64,000 nucleotides of DNA from Burkholderiales bacterium. GTDB taxonomy: Bacteria > Pseudomonadota > Gammaproteobacteria > Burkholderiales > Burkholderiaceae_C. The stretch's first letter is position 1. Each line of letters starts with the position of its first letter. Position numbers and translations under genes: made by a program. Shown piece after piece: positions 18,022 through 26,099 of the stretch. The DNA lies in NCBI GenBank assembly GCA_016223165.1, contig JACRPO010000014.1, forward strand, positions 62,001 to 126,000, written 5' to 3'. The notes beneath the pieces are model-generated. The model did no database searches. It worked only from the letters and a program-made list of their open reading frames with translations, and was not told the DNA's origin.

Positions 18022-18381
18022 TCAACCGCAGCAGACGATCTGCTGCGGCTCGATGGCCTTGTTCCGGGTGCAGCACTCGGCGTACAGGAAGCCCAGCAGT
18101 TCGCCGAGCGCCTTCGTGTTGGCCGAGTACCAGAGAAAGGTGCCCTCGCGCCTCACGTTGACGAGGCCCTCGTTCTTCAGCTTGTCCAGGTGGTGCGACA
18201 AGGTGGAGTTCACGATGCCCAGCTCGCCGGCGATGTCGCCGACGACCAAGCCGTGCGGATGCGCGCTCAACAGCAGGCGGACGATCCGAAGCCGAGGCTC
18301 GGCGCCCATCGCCGAGAACATGTCGGCGTAGCGGGCAGTCCGTTCAGCATCTTGTCGGCTTGCCATGGTAGAAATCGTCAT
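18022..18381 (-). CDS. arsR: ArsR-family arsenic-responsive repressor
   Basis: A winged helix-turn-helix (PRLRIVRLLLSAHPHGLVVG... GIVNSTLSHHLDKLKNEGLV) is followed by a beta-wing (VRREGTFLWYSA). The C-terminus carries two vicinal Cys pairs, AECCTRN and the final VCCG. The classic ELCVCDL metal site is absent. A C-terminal Cys-Cys pair is the arsenite site of the Acidithiobacillus-type ArsR, so arsenite sensing is likely. I choose the ATG at 18381 (119 residues, GGAA just upstream) because the frame's first ATG at 18426 would put the palindromic operator inside the gene; ATG 18366 is an alternative. First gene of the arsR-arsM-selenoprotein transcript. Confidence 0.9.
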   Translation of the reverse strand: MTISTMASRQDAERTARYADMFSAMGAEPRLRIVRLLLSAHPHGLVVGDIAGELGIVNSTLSHHLDKLKNEGLVNVRREGTFLWYSANTKALGELLGFLYAECCTRNKAIEPQQIVCCG

Positions 18382-18391
18382 CTTGTTCCAT

Positions 18392-18411
18392 ATTTCTACG
18401 ATATGCGAAAT
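18392..18411. promoter_or_regulatory. Putative ArsR operator
   Basis: An AT-rich island in otherwise GC-rich sequence with inverted arms ATTTC and GAAAT separated by 10 bp, directly upstream of the arsR start. Its position suggests autoregulation of the whole arsenic operon; binding by the adjacent ArsR is inferred. Confidence 0.6.
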
Positions 18412-18514
18412 ATCGGCGGGCGTCAACGCCCCTTTCGGAGCGCTCGGGCGGTACCTTGCGCGGCACGGCCCAGCATCCGCCTCGCACGCAAGGCGGCGGG
18501 CCGCAGGCAGGCGA

Positions 18515-18805
18515 TCAGACCTCGAGCGTGTAGATATCGGCGTCGCGGCGTTCGGCGGCGCTGTGCCCTTCGAGGGCGCGGTCCCACTCGGGAGCGTCTG
18601 CGCCCTTGACCGGCACGAGCCCGGCGGTCATCTGCGCCGCTTCTTCGGTGCCGGCGTCGAACTCGGCGACCTCTTCCCGCGTCTCTAGGAAGAGGCGGGC
18701 CACGGCGATGCCGCCTGAATCGATGACGACGAGGTAGCGCGCCGGCGGCCGATGCGAAGTCTGCGTGTGCGCGCGTGGCGACTCGCTGCCGAAGCCGTGA
18801 TTCAT
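18515..18805 (-). CDS. Small hypothetical protein (96 aa)
   Basis: A 96-residue frame with a coherent folded-looking core: ARYLVVIDSGGIAVARLFLE, then TREEVAEFDAGTEEAAQMTA, ending in DADIYTLEV. The pattern of beta strand plus acidic helix suggests a small cytoplasmic alpha/beta protein. I know similar short proteins from Burkholderiales genomes but no function. The ATG at 18805 has no clear ribosome-binding site. It is upstream of arsR on the same strand, 88 bp before the arsR control region, and is unlikely to be part of that operon. Confidence 0.6.
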   Translation of the reverse strand: MNHGFGSESPRAHTQTSHRPPARYLVVIDSGGIAVARLFLETREEVAEFDAGTEEAAQMTAGLVPVKGADAPEWDRALEGHSAAERRDADIYTLEV

Positions 18806-18833
18806 GTGGCGATGTTGCCACGTTCGACCCGCG

Positions 18834-18915
18834 AGCAGAGCTCGCTTTGAACGTGATGCGAAGCTCGCTTTGAAGCTCTTGCGAAGCTCGCTGTGCCGCT
18901 CATGCGAAGCTTCGC
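18834..18915. repeat. Tandem repeat, about 3.5 copies of a 23-bp unit
   Basis: Units begin at 18834, 18857, 18880 and 18903 (the last partial), each built on TGCGAAGCTCGCT with diverging tails. It lies between a small gene and a hydrolase remnant in a stretch without an intact gene (18806-19165). Confidence 0.8.
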
Positions 18916-18952
18916 CAGCCCATCGTCACCTCGCCACGGGAGCGCCTCGACC

Positions 18953-19086
18953 ATGACCCGACTCGAACGGCTGCGGCATATCGACGCCGGCGTCCTGGAC
19001 GTCGCGTGGGCCACAACCTGCCGCAGGAAGTGCCGCGGGTCTTTGCCGATGCGGTGATGGAGCTCGTGGCTGCGTCCCCGGCCTGA
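18953..19086 (+). pseudogene. Alpha/beta hydrolase remnant with internal deletion
   Basis: The frame from ATG 18953 reads MTRLERLRHIDAGVLDVA, the start of an alpha/beta hydrolase. In another frame from 19009 it reads GHNLPQEVPRVFADAVMELV to a stop at 19084-19086, the C-terminal end carrying the catalytic-His motif. Everything in between (over 200 codons) is missing, and the joint changes frame. GGGAG lies upstream of the ATG, so this was once a normal gene. Confidence 0.7.
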
Positions 19087-19165
19087 GAGGGTCTCGCGCG
19101 AGACGAGACGCGGCCTGCAGCGACGGGGCAGCGCCGGGCGCCGGTCCGTCCCTCGCCTGCCCGCC

Positions 19166-20302
19166 TCAGGCAGAGCTCGGCTGATTCCTCGGCAGCGACA
19201 GCGTCGCGCGCAGCCCGCCTCCTTCTCGGTTCTCCAGCAACAGTTGCCCGCCATGGTAGGCCGCCGCATCGCGCACGATGGCCAGGCCCAGGCCGACGCC
19301 GCCGGTGTCCAGCCGCCGCGCCGCGTCCAGCCGCACGAAGGGCTCGGTCACGCGCGTCAGCTCCGCGGCCGGGATGCCGGGGCCGTCGTCTTCGATCACG
19401 ACGCGCAGCGCTTGCGGCGAGTCTTCGATACCCACCTGCACCGCCTGCCCGTGCGCGACGGCGTTGTCGATCAGGTTGGTGACGGCGCGCCGCAGGATCG
19501 ACAGCTTGCCCGGGTAGGGCGCGGCCGCCGCGCGCGCCGGGGTCGGGGTCGCGGTCGGGTTCGGCATTGGCCGCAGGCTCACGTTGCGCCCCAGGGCCTG
19601 CTCGTCCTCGGCGATGCTCGACAGCAGGGCCTCCATGTTGATCGGCTGCAGCGGCTCGCTGTCTTCCAGGCCGCGCAGGTAGGCCAGCACGCTGTTGACC
19701 ATGCCCTGCATGGCGTCGATATCGGCGTTGAGCTTGCCCTGCAGGCCGGGGTCGCCCACCAGCTCGGCGCGCAGGCGCATGCGCGTGAGCGGCGTGCGCA
19801 GGTCATGCGAGACGGCGGCGAGCGCGCGCCCGCGCTCCACCACCAGTTGCCGCAGCCGCTGCTGCATGAAGTTGAAGGCCTCGGCGGCGCGGCGCACCTC
19901 GGCGGGGCCGCTGGCTTCGAGCGGCGGCGCGTCGAGGTCATGCGCGAAAGCCGTGGCCGCAGAGGCCAGCTGCTGCAGCGGCCGCGTCGCCAAGCGCATC
20001 GCCACCAGCGAGACGAGGACCACGGCGGCCAGGGTCAGCGAGACGTGCCAGATGAAGCGCAGCGGCACCGCGTCCATGCCCGGCATCCCCGGCATGCCCG
20101 AGCCCGGCATGCCCGGATGCCCGTACCCGGCCGCCATCATGGCCGCGCGTTCCTGCAGGTGCAGCAGCAGGCTCGCGCCCTGGGCGGCGAGCAGGCCCAG
20201 CACCAGGATCAGCGTGATGCGGCCCGAGAGCGTTCGCGGCAGCAGCTTGTCCAGCTTCAGGTGCGTCATCGGTTGCGTCAGCAGTTGCGTCGTCACTCGC
20301 AT
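19166..20302 (-). CDS. Two-component sensor histidine kinase with Met/His-rich periplasmic loop
   Basis: Two membrane segments (about residues 29-47 and 83-103) flank a short periplasmic loop rich in Met and His: M55, M56, H62 and a GMPGSGMPGMPGM run. A HAMP-like linker is followed by the phospho-acceptor box AAVSHDLRTPLTRMRLRAEL (His166), then NLIDNAVAHG, EDDGPGIP and GVGLGLAIV of the ATPase domain. Length is 378 residues. Met/His loops of this sort commonly bind Cu(I), Ag(I) or similar soft metals; that is inference. The start overlaps the response-regulator stop by 10 bp. The divergent operon beginning at 21270, whose first product has a comparable Met/His repeat, is the probable target. 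Confidence 0.9.
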   Translation of the reverse strand: MRVTTQLLTQPMTHLKLDKLLPRTLSGRITLILVLGLLAAQGASLLLHLQERAAMMAAGYGHPGMPGSGMPGMPGMDAVPLRFIWHVSLTLAAVVLVSLVAMRLATRPLQQLASAATAFAHDLDAPPLEASGPAEVRRAAEAFNFMQQRLRQLVVERGRALAAVSHDLRTPLTRMRLRAELVGDPGLQGKLNADIDAMQGMVNSVLAYLRGLEDSEPLQPINMEALLSSIAEDEQALGRNVSLRPMPNPTATPTPARAAAAPYPGKLSILRRAVTNLIDNAVAHGQAVQVGIEDSPQALRVVIEDDGPGIPAAELTRVTEPFVRLDAARRLDTGGVGLGLAIVRDAAAYHGGQLLLENREGGGLRATLSLPRNQPSSA

Positions 20303-21024
20303 GTCGGGCGCCCTTCCACGGCGGCCGCGAGCACGTAGCCCTCGCCGCGCACCGTCTTGATCAGGCGCGCCTCGCGGCCGTCGTCCTGCAGCCGCTGGCG
20401 CAGCCGGCTCACCTGCACGTCGATGGCGCGGTCGTAGGGCTCCGCCTCGCGGCCGTGGATCAGCTCGACCAGCTGGTCGCGGTTGAGCACGCGGTTCGGG
20501 TGATCGAGCAGGATGCGCAGCAGCCGGTACTCGGCGCCCGAGAGCGGCGTCACCACGCCGTCCGGCCCCGTCAGCACGCGCGTCGCGGTGTCGAGCTTCC
20601 AGCCCGCGAAGACGAGGCAGCGTTGCGCATCGGGCTTGAGGTTGGGCGGCAGCGCGCGCGTGCGACGCAGGATGCCCTTGATGCGCGCCAACAACTCGCG
20701 CGGACTGAAGGGCTTGACGAGGTAGTCGTCGGCGCCCATCTCGATGCCGAGGATGCGGTCGGTCTCCTCGCCGCGCGCGGTGAGCATCAGCACCGGCAGG
20801 CCGCCCTTGGCGCGCAGGTCGCGGCACAGCGCCAGGCCGTCGGCGTCGGGCAGCATGAGGTCGAGCACGACGAGATCGATGGCATGCCGGTCGAGCATCT
20901 GCGCCATCTCGCGCCCGCTGGCCGCCGGCAGCGCTTCACAGCCGTTGCGCACGAGGTAGTCCACCAGCAGCTGGCGGATCTCGGGGTCGTCGTCGACGAT
21001 CAGGATGCGGTCTTTCGGATCCAT
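20293..21024 (-). CDS. OmpR-family response regulator
   Basis: The receiver domain shows ILIVDDDPEIRQLLVDYLVR, the phosphorylated Asp in VVLDLMLPDADGLALCRDLR, the Thr/Lys switch residues in MLTARGEE and YLVKPFSPRELLARI. A winged-helix effector domain follows (LSGAEYRLLRILLDHPNRVL... YDRAIDVQVSRLRQRLQDDG). Length is 243 residues. It is first in the two-gene operon with the kinase, overlapping by 10 bp. The 245-bp divergent region 21025-21269 should contain its binding site; I did not find an obvious tandem repeat there by eye. Confidence 0.93.
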   Translation of the reverse strand: MDPKDRILIVDDDPEIRQLLVDYLVRNGCEALPAASGREMAQMLDRHAIDLVVLDLMLPDADGLALCRDLRAKGGLPVLMLTARGEETDRILGIEMGADDYLVKPFSPRELLARIKGILRRTRALPPNLKPDAQRCLVFAGWKLDTATRVLTGPDGVVTPLSGAEYRLLRILLDHPNRVLNRDQLVELIHGREAEPYDRAIDVQVSRLRQRLQDDGREARLIKTVRGEGYVLAAAVEGRPTCE

Positions 21025-21269
21025 GGCGGGAGCGTGGCCGGGCAGCGCGGCCGGGCGCGGGGAGTCTTGTATCGCAGTGTTGCATGCGGGCTCGCTGCAA
21101 GCTGGCGATGCAATTCAGGCGGCTTCGGCAATGCGCGCGCCACCGTGGCCTGCGTTCAATGCGGGAAGGGAATGGATGGAGCGAGCGGCCGGGTGCCGCT
21201 CGAGATGCCGGACCCTTCGGCGCCCTTCAAGTCGGAGGGCACCCACGCGATGCCTTCTGGAGATTCAGC

Positions 21270-21992
21270 ATGAAACGTTCGATCAAGTGGGCGGCGGGTG
21301 CCGCTGCCGCCCTGGCTCTCGGTGGCGTGGTGTTCTCGGCGACGGGCCCGAACGCCGATGCGGGGCACGGGCCGATGCAGGGCATGGGGCATGGCCCGAT
21401 GCAAGGCATGGCGCACGGACCAATGCAAGGCATGGGCCAAGGACCGATGCAAGGAATGAGGCCTGGCTCGATGCAGGGGCCCATGGCCGGCCCGACGGCG
21501 ATGCTCACCAGGCAAGACGCGGGCTCCGCCGCCGACATGGGTGTCGTGCACGACCTGCTGAACGACAACACCCGGATCAAGCGCTCGGTGGTGAACCTGC
21601 CCGACGGCATCCGCACGATCACCGAGTCCGACGACCCGAAGGTCGCGCAGGCGATCAAGGCGCACGTGGCCAGCATGTCGCAGCGGCTCGAAGACGGGCG
21701 CGAATTCAATCTCTTCAGCAAGACGCTGCCGGTGCTGTTCGAGAACCGCGACAAGATCCGCTCGAAGGTCGAGATGACCGACAAGGGCGCGGTCGTGACG
21801 CGCACCTCGGCCGACGCCCGCGTCGTGGCCGCCTTGCAGGGGCACGCCGCCGAAGTGTCGGAGCTCGCACGCGACGGCATGGCGGCGATGCGGCGCGGCA
21901 TGATGTCCCGCATGGCCATGGGCGGCATGGGAGGCATGGGCGGCCCCATGGGGCGCGGCGCCAACGCCGGCGAGGACGCGCACCGCCATTGA
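21270..21992 (+). CDS. Secreted Met/Gly/His-rich repeat protein
   Basis: An export signal (MKRSIKWAAGAAAALALGGV...) is followed by an octapeptide repeat MQGM-G/A-H/Q-GP, four full copies plus a partial one between residues 34 and 75. Next is a globular part (VVHDLLNDNTRIKRSVVNLP... SDDPKVAQAIKAHVASMSQR) and a C-terminal Met/Gly run (MAMGGMGGMGGPMG) ending in HRH. The ATG at 21270 has GGAG eight bases upstream; 240 residues. Met- and His-rich repeats suggest periplasmic binding of copper or a similar soft metal; this is inference from composition. First gene of a same-strand cluster running to 29423 and divergent from the two-component system. Confidence 0.8.
   Translation: MKRSIKWAAGAAAALALGGVVFSATGPNADAGHGPMQGMGHGPMQGMAHGPMQGMGQGPMQGMRPGSMQGPMAGPTAMLTRQDAGSAADMGVVHDLLNDNTRIKRSVVNLPDGIRTITESDDPKVAQAIKAHVASMSQRLEDGREFNLFSKTLPVLFENRDKIRSKVEMTDKGAVVTRTSADARVVAALQGHAAEVSELARDGMAAMRRGMMSRMAMGGMGGMGGPMGRGANAGEDAHRH
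21369..21464. repeat. 24-bp tandem coding repeat (four copies plus partial)
   Basis: Four 24-bp units starting at 21369, 21393, 21417 and 21441 encode Gly-Pro-Met-Gln-Gly-Met-(Gly/Ala/Arg)-(His/Gln/Pro). Synonymous and a few replacement changes between units show the repeat is not brand new and that the Met residues have been kept. Confidence 0.88.
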
Positions 21993-22064
21993 TGCAGCCC
22001 GAGCGGGTTGAACGCCCTTCCACGGAAGGGCGCCGAACAACATCCAGAGAAAGAGCCTGCCGCC

Positions 22065-22820
22065 ATGTCCGCCACCCTTGCCTTCGGCGAGCGCCTTGAA
22101 GGCTATGCCGTCCCGGTGCTCAACGAGCGCGCCGTGCGTGCCGCCGCCGGCATCGTCTTCTTCTTCGCCATCGTCTCGTTCATGAACGCCTGGCTGGCGG
22201 GCAACTTCCAGCCGACGCGCGTTTTCGTGGTCGCCTTCCTGATCGACTTCACGATCCGCATCTTCGTCAACCCACGCTTCGCCCCCAGCATGATCCTGGG
22301 CCAGTGGATGGTGCGCAAGCAGCAGCCCGAATACGTGGGCGCGCCGCAGAAGCGCTTCGCCTGGGCCATCGGTTTCGTGCTGGCGGCGGTGATGCTCTAT
22401 CTCGTCGTCATCAAGCACGTCATCGGGCCGATCAACCTCATCGTCTGCGCGGCCTGCCTGGTGCTGCTGTTCTTCGAGACGGCCTTCGGCATCTGCATCG
22501 GCTGCAAGGTCTACAACTGGTTCAACAAGGAGCAGGCGCAGTTGTGCCCGGGCGGCGTGTGCGCATTCGAACCTGCACGCGGCTCAGGGGGCACCTGGGT
22601 GCACGCGCTCGTCGTGCTCGCCTTCGTCGGGGCCGTCGGCGGGTGGACCTCGCACGTGGCGGGCAACGATCCCTATGCCCGGGCCGCGCCGCAGTCAGCG
22701 GCACCGGCCATCGCACAAGCCCCCACCGACGCCGCCGAAGCCGAGCGCTGCAAGGTGCCCGACTTCGCCAAGGTGCTCGGGCACGAAGAGAAGTGGAAGC
22801 TGCACAACAACTGCAAGTGA
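22065..22820 (+). CDS. DUF4395-family membrane protein
   Basis: Several hydrophobic segments are visible: AAGIVFFFAIVSFMNAWLAG, VFVVAFLIDFTIRIFVNP, FAWAIGFVLAAVMLYLVVIK and LIVCAACLVLLFFETAFGIC. They are followed by a CxxC-like GICIGCKVYNWF motif typical of DUF4395. A further membrane span and a periplasmic-looking tail with two more Cys (ERCKVPDF... NNCK) extend it to 251 residues, longer than the core domain. The function of the family is unknown; the paired cysteines suggest redox or metal handling. The ATG at 22065 starts the conserved part; an in-frame ATG at 22008 would overlap the gap after the Met-rich gene without support. Confidence 0.82.
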   Translation: MSATLAFGERLEGYAVPVLNERAVRAAAGIVFFFAIVSFMNAWLAGNFQPTRVFVVAFLIDFTIRIFVNPRFAPSMILGQWMVRKQQPEYVGAPQKRFAWAIGFVLAAVMLYLVVIKHVIGPINLIVCAACLVLLFFETAFGICIGCKVYNWFNKEQAQLCPGGVCAFEPARGSGGTWVHALVVLAFVGAVGGWTSHVAGNDPYARAAPQSAAPAIAQAPTDAAEAERCKVPDFAKVLGHEEKWKLHNNCK

Positions 22821-22846
22821 AAACACGACCTGAAGCGACCCGAGCC

Positions 22847-23599
22847 ATGACCTGCAAGCGATTTCCGCGTCGAAGTTTCGTGTTGTTCGGGGCTTGCGCT
22901 CTGGTGATCGGCGTTGCCGTTGCCGCCGCCTTGCCCTTCAACTTCACCCACTTCGGCAACTTCCAGCACATGAGCCACACCGGCGACACGAAGGGGCAGG
23001 TGAAGCTGGCCGCCGTGCCACAGGCCCCAGGCACCTGGGGCGTCGGCGCCATCGCGGGCCTGAAGGGCGAAATCCTCGTCCATGACGGCAAGGTCCTGGT
23101 CAGCCGAGGCGCTGATCCCGAAGGGAGAACGGCGCCCGCGGCACACGGAGAAGAAGCCGCTTTGTTCGCCAGCGCGACGGTGAAGTCGTGGATCGAGGTC
23201 TTGATTCCGCGCGAGATGGACCAAGCCGCCGTCGAGGCCTTCGTGGTCGAGCAAGCCAAGGTGCGCGGCATCGACATCGAACAGCCCTTCGCCTTTCTCA
23301 TCGACGGCGACTTCCCTCGTCTGCGATGGCACGTGGTCACCGGCGACAGGCCCGCCGGCCAGGGCGGCGGTCACGACGGAGGGCGCGCCCATCTGATTTC
23401 GGGCATGCGCCAGTTTCACGCACCCGGTTCGAGCGGTCGCCTGGTGGGTATCTACAGCGGCAAGGCACTCGCCGGGGTGGTTTCGCACGAGGGCGAACGA
23501 TTCCATCTGCACTACGCGGGCGACCGGACCAGGGTTTCGGGACATGTCGACGCCTATGCCGTGGCCGCCGGCGCCCTGCTGAAACTGCCCGTCGAGTGA
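22847..23599 (+). CDS. Membrane-anchored/secreted acetolactate-decarboxylase-like protein
   Basis: After an N-terminal membrane anchor or signal (RRSFVLFGACALVIGVAVAA) the 250-residue protein resembles alpha-acetolactate decarboxylase: GLKGEILVHDGKVLVSRG, then the C-terminal metal-binding segment ERFHLHYAGDRTRVSGHVDA. The HxH plus a distal His match the zinc ligands of that enzyme. True acetolactate decarboxylase is cytoplasmic and makes acetoin. An exported relative in an ABC/outer-membrane operon suggests a different substrate or a structural role. The gene sits 26 bp after DUF4395 and 4 bp before the ABC ATPase, so it is clearly part of the operon. Confidence 0.72.
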   Translation: MTCKRFPRRSFVLFGACALVIGVAVAAALPFNFTHFGNFQHMSHTGDTKGQVKLAAVPQAPGTWGVGAIAGLKGEILVHDGKVLVSRGADPEGRTAPAAHGEEAALFASATVKSWIEVLIPREMDQAAVEAFVVEQAKVRGIDIEQPFAFLIDGDFPRLRWHVVTGDRPAGQGGGHDGGRAHLISGMRQFHAPGSSGRLVGIYSGKALAGVVSHEGERFHLHYAGDRTRVSGHVDAYAVAAGALLKLPVE

Positions 23600-23603
23600 G
23601 GGC

Positions 23604-24611
23604 ATGGCGCCTCCACCGTCGATCGTTCCGGGCCGAACGGGAGTGAGCACCGCCAGCGTGAGCGCCGGCGCCGATGTGCCGGCACTCGCCGCCGAAGTCC
23701 TGACACGCCGCTTCGGCGACCGTATCGCCGTCGATCGCGTCAGCTTCACGGTGGCGCGCGGCGAGATCTTCGGCTTCCTCGGACCCAACGGCGCCGGCAA
23801 GAGCACGACGGCGCGCATGTTGACGGGCTTTCTGCCGCCCACCGAAGGCCGCGCGTGGGTGGGCGGCATCGACGTGAACCGGCATCCCAGTGCCGCAAGG
23901 CGCCACATCGGCGTCGTGCCCGAGGAAGCCAACGTCTACGCTGACCTGACGGTGCGGCAGAACGTGCTGCTGATGGCCGAACTGCACGGCGTGGCCAGGG
24001 CCGAGCGCGAGCGGCGCTGCACCGACCTGCTGCAGACCTTCGAGCTTGGCGCGCGCGCCACGCAGAAGGGCCGCCAGCTCTCGAAGGGCCTGCGCCAGCG
24101 GCTGATGCTGTGCATGGCGCTGGTCAGCACACCGCAGGTCCTGTTCCTCGACGAGCCGACCTCGGGGCTGGACGTCGCCAGCACGCACATGATTCGCGAC
24201 GTCATCGCCCGCCTGAACCGCGAGCAGGGCATGACCGTCTTCATCACCACGCACAACATGGACGAGGCCGACCAGTTGTGCCACCGCGTGGCCATCATCG
24301 ACCGCGGCCACATGGCGGCCATCGATGCGCCGGCGGCGCTTCGCGGCCGCGTCGAGTCCAGGCGTTCGGTGGTCGTCAAGTTCGCCGGCCGCGCCGCCAG
24401 GCCCGAGGACTTGCTGCCCGGGCCCGGCATGGAGGTGGTGATGTTGCCCGATGGCTGGCGCGTCTTCAGCACCGAGCCGGGGCCGCTGGCCCAGCGCATC
24501 GCCGCGCGCAGCACCGAACTGGGCCTGCGGCTGGAGAGCCTGAATACGCTCGCGCCGACGCTGGAAGAGGTCTACTTGTCGATCACCGGAGCCGGCCGTG
24601 GTCCCGCCTGA
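23604..24611 (+). CDS. ABC transporter ATP-binding protein (ABC-2/NatA type)
   Basis: Walker A GPNGAGKST, Q-loop region VVPEEANVY, signature LSKGLRQRL (a variant of LSGGMKQR), Walker B VLFLDEPTSGLD and switch His in ITTHNMDEAD are all present in the usual order. A C-terminal extension of about 100 residues is typical of drug/lipid-exporting ABC-2 systems. Length is 335 residues. Its stop overlaps the permease start by 14 bp. It provides the energy for the adjacent single permease, probably as a 2+2 complex. Confidence 0.93.
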   Translation: MAPPPSIVPGRTGVSTASVSAGADVPALAAEVLTRRFGDRIAVDRVSFTVARGEIFGFLGPNGAGKSTTARMLTGFLPPTEGRAWVGGIDVNRHPSAARRHIGVVPEEANVYADLTVRQNVLLMAELHGVARAERERRCTDLLQTFELGARATQKGRQLSKGLRQRLMLCMALVSTPQVLFLDEPTSGLDVASTHMIRDVIARLNREQGMTVFITTHNMDEADQLCHRVAIIDRGHMAAIDAPAALRGRVESRRSVVVKFAGRAARPEDLLPGPGMEVVMLPDGWRVFSTEPGPLAQRIAARSTELGLRLESLNTLAPTLEEVYLSITGAGRGPA

Positions 24612-25371
24612 AGACGGCGGCACGGCCGAGTTGCTTCGACAGGTGCGTTGCGCCTGGGTGATCGCGAAGAAGAACGCGCGCGTGTACTACCTGAAGGGGC
24701 CGGTGGTCACCTTCGGCATCGTCTTCCCGCTGTTCTTCTATCTCTCGTTCGCGGCCGGGCACGACGCGCCGGTGTCGGTGATGGTGCCCGGCATCGCGGC
24801 GATGGCCTTGTTCTTCACGGCTTCGGCCGTGGGCCCGCTGATCACGCCATGGGAGCGCCAGGCGCGCACCTTCGAGCGGCTGGTCACCTCGCCGGCGTCA
24901 CTGGCGGCCATCGTGGCCGGCGACATGGGTGCGGGGGCCGCCTTCGGCGCGCTGCTGGCCCTGCTGCCGCTGGCTGCGGCGCTGCTGCTCACCAGCGCGC
25001 ACCTCGCGGCGCCCTGGCCGCTGCTGGCGGGCTGGCTGCTGGGCGCCACGGCGTTCTCGTCGCTGGGCGTGCTGATGGCGGCGCCGGCCACCGACACGCC
25101 CTCGCAGGTGATGATGCTGTCCAACCTCGTGCGGCTGCCCTTGATCTTCGTCAGCGGCGTCTTCGTGCCGCATGCGCAAATGCCGGTCTGGGGGCAGTGG
25201 CTGTCGCCTTTGTCGCCGCTGTCGTACTGCGCCGACCTGATCCGCGTCGGCTTTGGCGGGAGCGCGTATTTCTCGTTGACCACCGACGTGCTGGCCCTGG
25301 CCGGATTCAGCGGGGTCTTCATGGCCGCGGCGCATTTCTTCCACCGCCGCACACGCAACCGGCTCGGCTGA
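24598..25371 (+). CDS. ABC-2 family transporter permease
   Basis: A 257-residue protein with six predicted membrane segments, for example GPVVTFGIVFPLFFYLSFAA and MVPGIAAMALFFTASAVGPL, then ALLALLPLAAALLLTSAHLA. The ABC-2 hallmark near the fifth helix reads RLPLIFVSGVFVPHAQMPVW with LSPLSPLSYCADLIR after it. The start is GTG 24598, overlapping the ATPase gene, so the two are translationally coupled. Exported substrate unknown. Confidence 0.9.
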   Translation: MVPPEDGGTAELLRQVRCAWVIAKKNARVYYLKGPVVTFGIVFPLFFYLSFAAGHDAPVSVMVPGIAAMALFFTASAVGPLITPWERQARTFERLVTSPASLAAIVAGDMGAGAAFGALLALLPLAAALLLTSAHLAAPWPLLAGWLLGATAFSSLGVLMAAPATDTPSQVMMLSNLVRLPLIFVSGVFVPHAQMPVWGQWLSPLSPLSYCADLIRVGFGGSAYFSLTTDVLALAGFSGVFMAAAHFFHRRTRNRLG

Positions 25372-25394
25372 TCGAAAAACACCAAGGAGAATTC

Positions 25395-26099
25395 ATGAGT
25401 CTGGTCGTCGCAGAGGGTCTGAGCAAGACCTACCGCGCCGGCGATGTCGATGTGCCCGCCATCAAGGGCGCCGATTTCGTCATCGAGCCGGCGTCCTTCG
25501 TCGCCTTCGTCGGGCCCTCGGGCAGCGGCAAGAGCACGCTGCTGAACATGGTCGGCTGCCTCGATCACCCGACCTCGGGCAAGCTGCGGGTGCTGGACAC
25601 CGACATCGCGAAGCTCGACCGCCGCGCCGCGGCGGACTTCCGCGGCAAGAACATCGGCTTCATCTTCCAGGACTTCAACCTGGTGCCGGTGCTCACCGCC
25701 TACGAGAACATCGAGTACCCGCTGATCATGGTGCAAGAGTGGCCGGCGGCGAAACGCCGTGAGCAGGTCATGCGCCTGCTCAAAGCCGTGGGCATGGAGA
25801 ACCAGGCCGACAAGCGCCCCGACCAGATGTCGGGCGGCCAGAAGCAACGCGTCGCCGTGGCGCGCGCGCTGGTCAGCAACGCGAAGATGGTGCTCGCCGA
25901 CGAGCCCACCGCCAACCTCGACCACGACACCGCCTACCGCATCCTCTCGCTGATGAGGCAGATGCGCGACGAGTTCGGCACCACCTTCATCTTCTCGACG
26001 CACGACCCGAAGATCATGGCCGAGGCCGAGACCACCTTCACGCTGGAAGACGGCCGCGTCGTCTCGCGCACCCATCACGCGGAGGCCGCCCATGCTTGA
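25395..26099 (+). CDS. ABC transporter ATP-binding protein (LolD/MacB type)
   Basis: 234 residues with Walker A GPSGSGKSTLLNMVGCLDHP, Q-loop IGFIFQDFNLVPVLTAYENI, signature MSGGQKQRVAVARAL, Walker B MVLADEPTANLD and switch His STHDPKIM. The Q-loop and YENIEYPL segments are those of the MacB/LolD/FtsE class, whose partners work by mechanotransmission and not by classical transport. The ATG at 25395 has a perfect AAGGAG six bases upstream. It overlaps the next gene by 8 bp. Confidence 0.93.
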   Translation: MSLVVAEGLSKTYRAGDVDVPAIKGADFVIEPASFVAFVGPSGSGKSTLLNMVGCLDHPTSGKLRVLDTDIAKLDRRAAADFRGKNIGFIFQDFNLVPVLTAYENIEYPLIMVQEWPAAKRREQVMRLLKAVGMENQADKRPDQMSGGQKQRVAVARALVSNAKMVLADEPTANLDHDTAYRILSLMRQMRDEFGTTFIFSTHDPKIMAEAETTFTLEDGRVVSRTHHAEAAHA

